A DNA stretch of 12,319 nt from NCBI GenBank assembly GCA_016789785.1, contig JAEUQE010000251.1, positions 1-12,319 on the forward strand, read 5' to 3'. The notes under the pieces were generated by a model. The model searched no databases. It was not told the origin of the DNA and was given only the letters and a program-made list of their open reading frames with translations. Positions 7,996 through 12,319 of the stretch are shown here, in pieces; within the stretch, counting starts at the first letter, position 1, and every line of letters starts with the position of its first letter. The translations under genes and the position numbers were made by a program. The stretch is from Bryobacterales bacterium (lineage in GTDB: Bacteria > Acidobacteriota > Terriglobia > Bryobacterales > Bryobacteraceae).

Positions 7996-8882
7996 CACGC
8001 GCCTTCGAGAATCAAATCGAACCTGCGGCTGACGTCCTTCAGATATGCTGCATCGCCGCCCGCGAGTTCCACCGTCGCCGTGCCCTTGTAGCCGATCTCC
8101 GTCAGTGCCGCGTGGATTTCCTTCCAGTCGATTTCGCCATCGCGCAGATTGACGAAGTCCGCGACACGCTTGCGGATCGACGGGTCATTCTTGAATTGGA
8201 AGTCCTTGAAGTGCAGCTTGACGATCCGTTTGCCAAGCGTACGGATCCAGTCCTGCGGATAGCCGTAGAGAACCACGTTGCCGACGTCGAAATACGCCTT
8301 CACCCATGGCGATTTGAAGTCGTCGACATAGCGCGCGAACTCCATCGGACTCAACAGGAACTTGTTCCAAACCTCCTCAATCGCAATGACCACTTTCAGT
8401 TTCTCGGCCATTGGGATGAGTTTCTTGATTTGCGTGACGCTTCGCGTCCAGGCGTCCTGATAGCGTGTCTTCGCATCCACCACGGCGGGGACAAGCAGGA
8501 CGGTCTCCGCGCCCCACTCGGCGGCGTTGCGCAGGCTGGTTTCCATGCCCTTCATACTCTTCGCAACCACCTCCGGATCCGCCGAAGAGACTGGGAATCG
8601 CCAGTGATCGGAGTTCATCACCGAGTGCACGCGAACCCCGGTCTGCTCCGCCGCCTTGCGAATCTCCGCTGAAACGGCGGCGTCCGGTTCAGTGCCTGCT
8701 TCCATTTGTTCGAAGCCGCAGTCCTTCGCGAGTTGAAACTTGTCGCGAATGCTCAGATTCTTCGGTAGCATGCCGAGGAGCACTGCCTTCTGGATGGGAA
8801 GGCGCTTTTGCATCGCGGGCGCGGGCGTACCGGCGGCGAGCGCCGATGCGGCAAGAAAAGCACGACGGTTGAAGTTTGCCAT
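7995..8882 (-). CDS. Tat-exported sugar phosphate isomerase/epimerase-like TIM-barrel protein
   Basis: 295 residues of the xylose isomerase-like TIM-barrel family (AP endonuclease 2 fold), which includes hydroxypyruvate isomerase and ketose 3-epimerases. The N-terminus NRRAFLAASALAAG with a following APA is a twin-arginine signal (R6-R7), so the protein is predicted to fold in the cytoplasm and be exported. Likely metal ligands, by analogy with tagatose 3-epimerase, are E170 (in EEVWN), D199 (in YFDVGN), H224 (in KLHFKDF) and E272 (in TVELAGG); all four are present, so activity is plausible. The substrate cannot be read from the sequence. Exported paralogues of this family are common in Acidobacteria and Planctomycetes and probably act on plant or microbial sugars. 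No clear Shine-Dalgarno precedes the ATG; a TACAAT box close to it suggests a very short leader. The TGA stop overlaps the sppA start. Confidence 0.87.
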   Translation of the reverse strand: MANFNRRAFLAASALAAGTPAPAMQKRLPIQKAVLLGMLPKNLSIRDKFQLAKDCGFEQMEAGTEPDAAVSAEIRKAAEQTGVRVHSVMNSDHWRFPVSSADPEVVAKSMKGMETSLRNAAEWGAETVLLVPAVVDAKTRYQDAWTRSVTQIKKLIPMAEKLKVVIAIEEVWNKFLLSPMEFARYVDDFKSPWVKAYFDVGNVVLYGYPQDWIRTLGKRIVKLHFKDFQFKNDPSIRKRVADFVNLRDGEIDWKEIHAALTEIGYKGTATVELAGGDAAYLKDVSRRFDLILEGA

Positions 8883-8890
8883 CGAGCGCT

Positions 8891-8896
8891 ATTGTA
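8891..8896 (-). promoter_or_regulatory. Putative -10 element for the isomerase-sppA unit
   Basis: On the - strand TACAAT lies 8 bases before the ATG at 8882. Transcription would start about 0-2 bases before the start codon, giving a leaderless or nearly leaderless mRNA, which agrees with the absent Shine-Dalgarno. No good -35 box is visible at 16-18 bp spacing. Confidence 0.4.
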
Positions 8897-9005
8897 TCGC
8901 TCGTGGCACTTCGGATTCACGCCATGTCCGTCGGAGTGCCGCCCGGCGCCGCTGTACCCTCTCGCCACCGCCCCTGTGGGCTGGGCCTTTCGTCTGCCGC
9001 TCCCC

Positions 9006-9035
9006 TGTCCACCGCTTCACTGTCCACCGCTTCAG
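9006..9035. repeat. 15-bp tandem duplication
   Basis: TGTCCACCGCTTCAC (9006-9020) is followed directly by TGTCCACCGCTTCAG (9021-9035): 14 of 15 bases are identical. It lies in non-coding sequence between two - strand genes. Confidence 0.9.
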
Positions 9036-9096
9036 CAACACCGTCGGTGGTGCGCGGGTAGCGCCCACACCCACGCGTGCCGTGTCAACGGCAGCG

Positions 9097-9110
9097 CAGA
9101 CTTCAGTCTG
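9097..9110. repeat. Palindrome CAGACTTCAGTCTG, candidate dispersed repeat
   Basis: CAGACT (9097-9102) and AGTCTG (9105-9110) form a perfect inverted repeat around TC. Flanking GCG (9094-9096) and CGC (9112-9114) extend it with one unpaired G. I recall GCAGACT..AGTCTGC motifs recurring between genes in acidobacterial genomes, but only one copy is seen here, so the repeat status is inference. Confidence 0.5.
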
Positions 9111-9256
9111 GCGCCTCGACAATCATGCGCACGTGCTCGGGGCCTGTGAATCGCCCCTGCTCGGACCATAAGCCCTCGAACCCCCTTTGACCGCGGTTCT
9201 CGTTCACCTTCGCCTGCAACGGGCCCGCGGGCAACTCGATCCGCCGACCCCCGCCA

Positions 9257-11020
9257 TCACTTCACCGCAACCGTTGCCGTCAGCGGACTTGGCCTGCCCG
9301 CAATGGTTACCAGAACGGGCAGTTCCTTTCCCGTCGCGACCGACGAGGGCACGTTCACATTCAGTTGCACAAGTCCGCCGAGTGCGCCCGGCACCGCCGT
9401 GGCCGAGATCACCGACGCTGCTTCGCCACCAATGGTGACCGAGGGCGTGTTGACCAGAACAGGCACAGGGCTGGCCGGAATCAGTTGCCCCTCAGGGCTT
9501 GGCAGCGGGTTGATAGCGCCTCCGCCTGTGAGATAGAGAATCAGCACTCCACCTTTTGTCACGGGATTCGACGACGAGTTGAGCGAGTAGGCGGGAGGAG
9601 ACGCGGCGTAGTTCAGTGCGGCGGACTGTCCGCGCCCCGAACTATCGACGGTAAAGATGCCGGGCTCCGCCGCAACACCATCAAAGGTGAATGGATTGGA
9701 CGCGATGCTGTTGTAGATGACGCGTAACTTCAGTCCAGGCCCTGGTGTCATCGCAAACGGCACCTGGCAGTTGATTTGATTTGCCTGCGCAAAGACAATC
9801 GGCGCCGGTGTCCATACGCCAGTCGTGAGTTCGAACTCCACGCTCGCCGCCGGTGTGCCGAGCGAAGTCGGAAACGCATTGCTCACCGGCGTGGCAAGCA
9901 GGGCCGATGCCGGTCCCAACCCCGCGCCGAAAATCGAGATGATCTCTCCTGGAGCAAGTACTGGCACGGAACCCGACGGTAGCGCAAAGCTTGCGGCGTT
10001 GGTGATCGTTTGGATCGTAGGCCCAGGCGGCGTCACTGTGAAATTCGTGGCGTTCGAAGCCGGTCTTGGCGAATTCAACACAGTGATCGGCAGAGTGCCT
10101 TGCGTGGTCAGCAGCGCCTTCGGAACCACCGCAAGCAGCACCTCCGTGCTGATCCATGTGGTTGCAAGGTCCGTCGTGTTTGCCTTGACCACCGACGCCT
10201 TGAAGAGATGCGTCCCGCGGATCGTGATGGTGGCGTCATTCGAGCCGATTGGGGCGGCGTTCGGCCACACGGAGCCAATCACCGCTGTGCCGGGAGTCAC
10301 CGTGAGGGTCACGGTAAGTGTCACCGTCTTGTTCGCCGCGGTAGTTGAGGTAAAGGTGATTCTCCCAGTGTAGGTGGCCGGAAGCAGACCCGTCGTGTCG
10401 ACTGTCGCTGTCACCGTCAGCGGACTGCCCCCCACAACCACGCCGACCGCGGGAGTGATCGATAACCAGGGAGCTCCCGAAACCGCTGCCGAGAACGACA
10501 ATGGCTCTCCGGACGTCGTCACTGCCATTGTCTGTGCGGCCGGGGCCGCAACAGCGTCCGTCTGCCAGGCGAAAGCCAATGAGCCCGGCGCGACGCTCAT
10601 ATTGGGCGGCGCATTGCGGATAATGAACACGACACTCGCCGTCACTGGCCCGCTCGAACCCACGGCATCGATCTGAATCGTTGCCGCATACGTCCCCGCG
10701 ACCAGAGAGGTGGGGTTGACCCGCACACTGATCGACGTGCCCGTCTTGCCACTGGCTGGAGTCACAATCAGCCACGGTGCGGGCGGGTTCACGGTGGTCG
10801 TGAAATCAAGCGCCGCGCCAGATCCGCTCCGCTTCACCTGCAGCGTCTGCGCCGCCGGGAGTTGTGTGGCGCCAATCTGGTAGGAGAAACTCGCCGCCGA
10901 CGGAGTGACGCTGAGACTCGGAAGGACCTGTCCCCACAAACATGCGGTACTGCCGATCGCCAAGGTGAGCCACGAAACTACGCGAAGTGTCATCCCATGG
11001 AACCATCGGCTGGTGCTCAT
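9257..11020 (-). CDS. Secreted Ig-like (BACON/IPT) protein with Solibacter-type C-terminal domain (TIGR03437)
   Basis: 587 residues. The N-terminal signal peptide is hydrophobic at about 12-28, with cleavage probably near the WGQ at 29-31. Two similar beta-sandwich repeats of about 95-105 residues follow (about 33-127 and 129-233). Each begins with (L/M)SV.P....F.(Y/W)Q and contains a PWL(I/S)(V/I)TP core, resembling BACON domains. An IPT/TIG-like domain covers about 235-330. The C-terminal part from ITNAASFA (about 338) to the end carries APGEIISIFGAGLGP, ANQINCQVPF, GIFTVDSSGRGQSAALN and LYLTGGGAINP, which match the Soli_cterm family as I remember it. The family has no proven function; a cell-surface or extracellular adhesive or carbohydrate-binding role is usually guessed. 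No enzyme motif, LPxTG or PEP-CTERM tail is visible. The gene follows the unknown protein at 11093-11878 on the same strand after 72 bp. Confidence 0.88.
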   Translation of the reverse strand: MSTSRWFHGMTLRVVSWLTLAIGSTACLWGQVLPSLSVTPSAASFSYQIGATQLPAAQTLQVKRSGSGAALDFTTTVNPPAPWLIVTPASGKTGTSISVRVNPTSLVAGTYAATIQIDAVGSSGPVTASVVFIIRNAPPNMSVAPGSLAFAWQTDAVAAPAAQTMAVTTSGEPLSFSAAVSGAPWLSITPAVGVVVGGSPLTVTATVDTTGLLPATYTGRITFTSTTAANKTVTLTVTLTVTPGTAVIGSVWPNAAPIGSNDATITIRGTHLFKASVVKANTTDLATTWISTEVLLAVVPKALLTTQGTLPITVLNSPRPASNATNFTVTPPGPTIQTITNAASFALPSGSVPVLAPGEIISIFGAGLGPASALLATPVSNAFPTSLGTPAASVEFELTTGVWTPAPIVFAQANQINCQVPFAMTPGPGLKLRVIYNSIASNPFTFDGVAAEPGIFTVDSSGRGQSAALNYAASPPAYSLNSSSNPVTKGGVLILYLTGGGAINPLPSPEGQLIPASPVPVLVNTPSVTIGGEAASVISATAVPGALGGLVQLNVNVPSSVATGKELPVLVTIAGRPSPLTATVAVK

Positions 11021-11050
11021 TGGGCCTATATTGATCTAAGGCAGATCTGG

Positions 11051-11076
11051 GGGATACTGCTTGCAGTTACTATCCC
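11051..11076. other. Inverted repeat between two - strand genes
   Basis: GGGATA (11051-11056) pairs with TATCCC (11071-11076). Inside it CTGC (11057-11060) pairs with GCAG (11063-11066) around TT, leaving TTAC unpaired on one side. It lies in the 72-bp gap, 17 bases after the stop of the upstream gene and 31 bases before the start of the secreted protein gene. It could be a weak terminator without a U-tract or an operator. The palindrome CAGATCTG (11042-11049) lies beside it. Confidence 0.35.
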
Positions 11077-11092
11077 ACTTACAGCGCAGCCG

Positions 11093-11878
11093 TTATCCGG
11101 ATGCTTTACCTTCCTCTTCCGGAAACACGTAATAGCCCGCCGGCGGCGGATATAGGCCCTCAAGCCACATCAGCCGCTTGCGAAGATACCTGCTCGGAAG
11201 CTGTCGCGGACCCGGCTCCACGTCGATGTCGCAACAAATCCCATGAAGATATAACGTCAATGTGTCGATGAAAGAGAGGCGGGCGTATTCGCGGAACCCT
11301 TTGGAATCCCGGCGGACATTGGTCCCCCGGCGCCGCAGACCCTGCTTATGATGCCAGCTCTCTTCATCCACTTCGCCGTGTACATTCGCGCCGAGTTCCT
11401 CGCGGAGCAGGCCATTGTACTCGGCCCGCTGCGAATCGACCAGTAGCGTCTCCGCCAGCACTGCCACCTCGCGGTAGAAGTAGTAGTGGTAATCGGCCAT
11501 GTCCACGTCCTTCACCGCAAAGAACAGGTGAATCGCGTCGCCGGCCCGAAAAGCCAGATTCTGCATCAGCTTGTTATCCGCAGGCTTCTCGATCACGATG
11601 AATTCCCGTGTTCCCGGGCCGCCTGTGTGCCGCTTCTCCTTTCCGTTCACCGCTCGCTGAAGAAACGGCACAAGAAGAATCGTGGCCTTGGGCAACAATC
11701 CAGCGAGCCCTGGGGGAAGTGCGGAAATCGGTTCCTCCACGTATTCCTTCACATCCTCTTCGGTGAGCGGGAGGCCGGCGAAAAAGTAGGAGAAGGTATT
11801 GCTGAACGGGACCATCTCCGCCCGGAATTTTTCTACGAAATCAGCCACGCTGATTCGGGCGAGATCGGGATTCGACAT
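11093..11878 (-). CDS. Conserved-looking cytosolic protein, function not recognised
   Basis: 261 residues; I do not recognise the family. There is no signal peptide or transmembrane segment, and composition and codon use look like a real gene. Visible features are an aromatic-rich stretch around ADYHYYFYREVAVLAETLL (128-146), a charged basic segment KQGLRRRGTNVRRDSKGF (178-195), and FIDTLTLYLHGICCDIDVE (203-221) with a Cys pair at C215-C216, followed by GPRQLPSRYLRKRL (223-236) and LYPPPAGYYVFPEEE. Several His and acidic residues (H117, D124, D126, D129, H131, E137) could form a metal site, but the spacing matches no motif I know. The ATG at 11878 is the first in the frame after the divergent gap and lacks a clear Shine-Dalgarno. 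It is divergent from lpxB and 72 bp upstream of the secreted protein gene. Confidence 0.8.
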   Translation of the reverse strand: MSNPDLARISVADFVEKFRAEMVPFSNTFSYFFAGLPLTEEDVKEYVEEPISALPPGLAGLLPKATILLVPFLQRAVNGKEKRHTGGPGTREFIVIEKPADNKLMQNLAFRAGDAIHLFFAVKDVDMADYHYYFYREVAVLAETLLVDSQRAEYNGLLREELGANVHGEVDEESWHHKQGLRRRGTNVRRDSKGFREYARLSFIDTLTLYLHGICCDIDVEPGPRQLPSRYLRKRLMWLEGLYPPPAGYYVFPEEEGKASG

Positions 11879-11886
11879 CGAGTTGC

Positions 11887-11896
11887 TACTATGGTA
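11887..11896. promoter_or_regulatory. Overlapping divergent -10-like elements between the unknown gene and lpxB
   Basis: TACTAT (11887-11892, + strand) and TACCAT (11896-11891, - strand) share two bases in the near-symmetric TACTATGGTA. Predicted starts would be near 11899 for lpxB (about a 35-base leader) and near 11884 for the divergent gene (about 6 bases). No convincing -35 box is seen on either side. Confidence 0.35.
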
Positions 11897-11933
11897 TCAA
11901 GCGCTCACGAGCCGCCGCCATCTTTCCTGACCC

Positions 11934-12319
11934 ATGCCCGTATCCTGTTCTCCGCAAAAGGTTTTCGTATCGGCTGGGGAGCCGTCGGGCGACATCTACG
12001 CCTCGGCCCTGATGCGCGAACTCAGCCTCCACTGGCCATCGGCGGAATGGTTCGGCTGTACCGGGCCCCGGATGCGCGACGCCGGCGTCCGTACCATTCT
12101 CGACCAGGCGGAGCTATCCGTTGTCGGCCTCGTGGAGGTCCTGTCGCATCTGCCGCGGATCTACGGGCACTACCGCCGCCTCCAGCGCCAGATTCGCGCC
12201 GAACGTCCCGATCTGGCCATCCTGACCGATAGCCCCGACTTCCACCTTCGCCTCGCCGCCCGTCTCCGCGAGATGAAAGTTCCGGTCATCTATCTGGTCG
12301 CTCCCCAGGCCTGGGCCTG
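11934..12319 (+). CDS. lpxB: Lipid-A-disaccharide synthase LpxB, 3' end outside the window
   Basis: First 128 codons of a glycosyltransferase (family GT19) that joins UDP-2,3-diacylglucosamine and lipid X to form the lipid A disaccharide at the inner face of the inner membrane. Family motifs in order are KVFVSAGEPSGDIYAS (9-24), FGCTGPRMRDAGV (40-52), LSVVGLVEVLSHLPRI (61-76), PDLAILTDSPDFHLRLA (92-108) and VIYLVAPQAWA (118-128). D99/D102 lie in the region of the essential Asp98 of characterised LpxB. The frame is closed by TGA at 11928-11930, so the ATG at 11934 is the first possible start and gives a normal N-terminus; no Shine-Dalgarno is obvious. About one third of the usual 380 or so residues is visible, and the frame is open to the edge. 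It implies a lipid A-containing outer membrane. Neighbours give no further pathway gene on this side. Confidence 0.95.
   Translation, partial: MPVSCSPQKVFVSAGEPSGDIYASALMRELSLHWPSAEWFGCTGPRMRDAGVRTILDQAELSVVGLVEVLSHLPRIYGHYRRLQRQIRAERPDLAILTDSPDFHLRLAARLREMKVPVIYLVAPQAWA

Larger units (their letters stand above)
8883..9256. other. 374-bp intergenic region with repeats and a possible gene remnant
   Basis: No intact gene is supported here. The right part (9103-9261, - strand) has an open reading stretch with coding-like third positions but no start codon that fits. The centre holds a 14-bp palindrome and a CACGCGTG palindrome (9071-9078). The left-centre holds a 15-bp tandem duplication, and the left end holds the promoter of the isomerase gene. 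The patchwork is what one expects of a gap built from small dispersed repeats and decayed sequence. Confidence 0.6.

Noticed and set aside
10296..10331. Imperfect 12-bp periodicity (GTCACCGTGAGG-like)
   Set aside because: It encodes alternating Thr-Val beta-strand residues of the secreted protein and is explained by the protein repeat.
9825..10373. 182-codon open frame on the + strand
   Set aside because: It is antisense to the secreted Soli_cterm protein, whose domains and signal peptide are clear.
11486..12232. 248-codon open frame on the + strand crossing the divergent gap
   Set aside because: It is antisense to the unknown gene and then out of frame with lpxB, whose motifs are unmistakable.

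Overview
The window looks like a chromosomal segment of an acidobacterium, most likely of the Bryobacter/Solibacter type (subdivision 3). The evidence is high G+C coding sequence, an alternative complex III subunit joined to a caa3 oxidase operon, and a secreted protein ending in the domain I recognise as Soli_cterm (TIGR03437), which is expanded in that group. The placement is inference; no rRNA or tRNA is present to anchor it.

Region 1 (1-6026, + strand) is one respiratory operon. It opens inside actF, the last membrane subunit of alternative complex III (quinol:electron acceptor oxidoreductase). Then come a small one-helix membrane protein of unknown function, a Sco copper chaperone, and cytochrome caa3 oxidase subunits II (with fused cytochrome c), I, III and IV. 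Genes are spaced by 0-20 bp or overlap, and coxA and coxC use GTG and TTG starts that overlap the preceding stop. Together they would take electrons from quinol through complex III and the tethered cytochrome c to CuA, heme a and heme a3-CuB, with Sco building CuA. Subunit I is of the A2 type: the usual D-channel Glu is missing and a Tyr-Ser pair sits one turn earlier.

Region 2 (6027-6294) separates convergent transcription units and holds strong GC-rich hairpins without U-tracts.

Region 3 (6295-8882, - strand) is a two-gene unit: a Tat-exported sugar phosphate isomerase/epimerase-like TIM barrel, then a 67K-type SppA peptidase, joined by an overlapping stop/start. sppA carries a near-perfect 12-bp tandem repeat (GGAL x5) between its two peptidase-fold halves.

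Region 4 (8883-9256) is non-coding or degenerate. It holds a 15-bp tandem duplication, a GCAGACTTCAGTCTG-type palindrome and a short open stretch that may be an eroded gene end.

Region 5 (9257-11878, - strand) holds a large secreted Ig-like/Soli_cterm protein and an unrecognised cytosolic protein. A 55-bp divergent gap then leads to lpxB (lipid A disaccharide synthase, + strand), which is cut by the right edge and indicates a lipopolysaccharide-type outer membrane.

No insertion sequence, CRISPR array, RNA gene or defence system was seen. The most unusual items are the uncharacterised membrane protein inside the respiratory operon, the sppA minisatellite, and the overlapping opposed -10-like elements ahead of lpxB.
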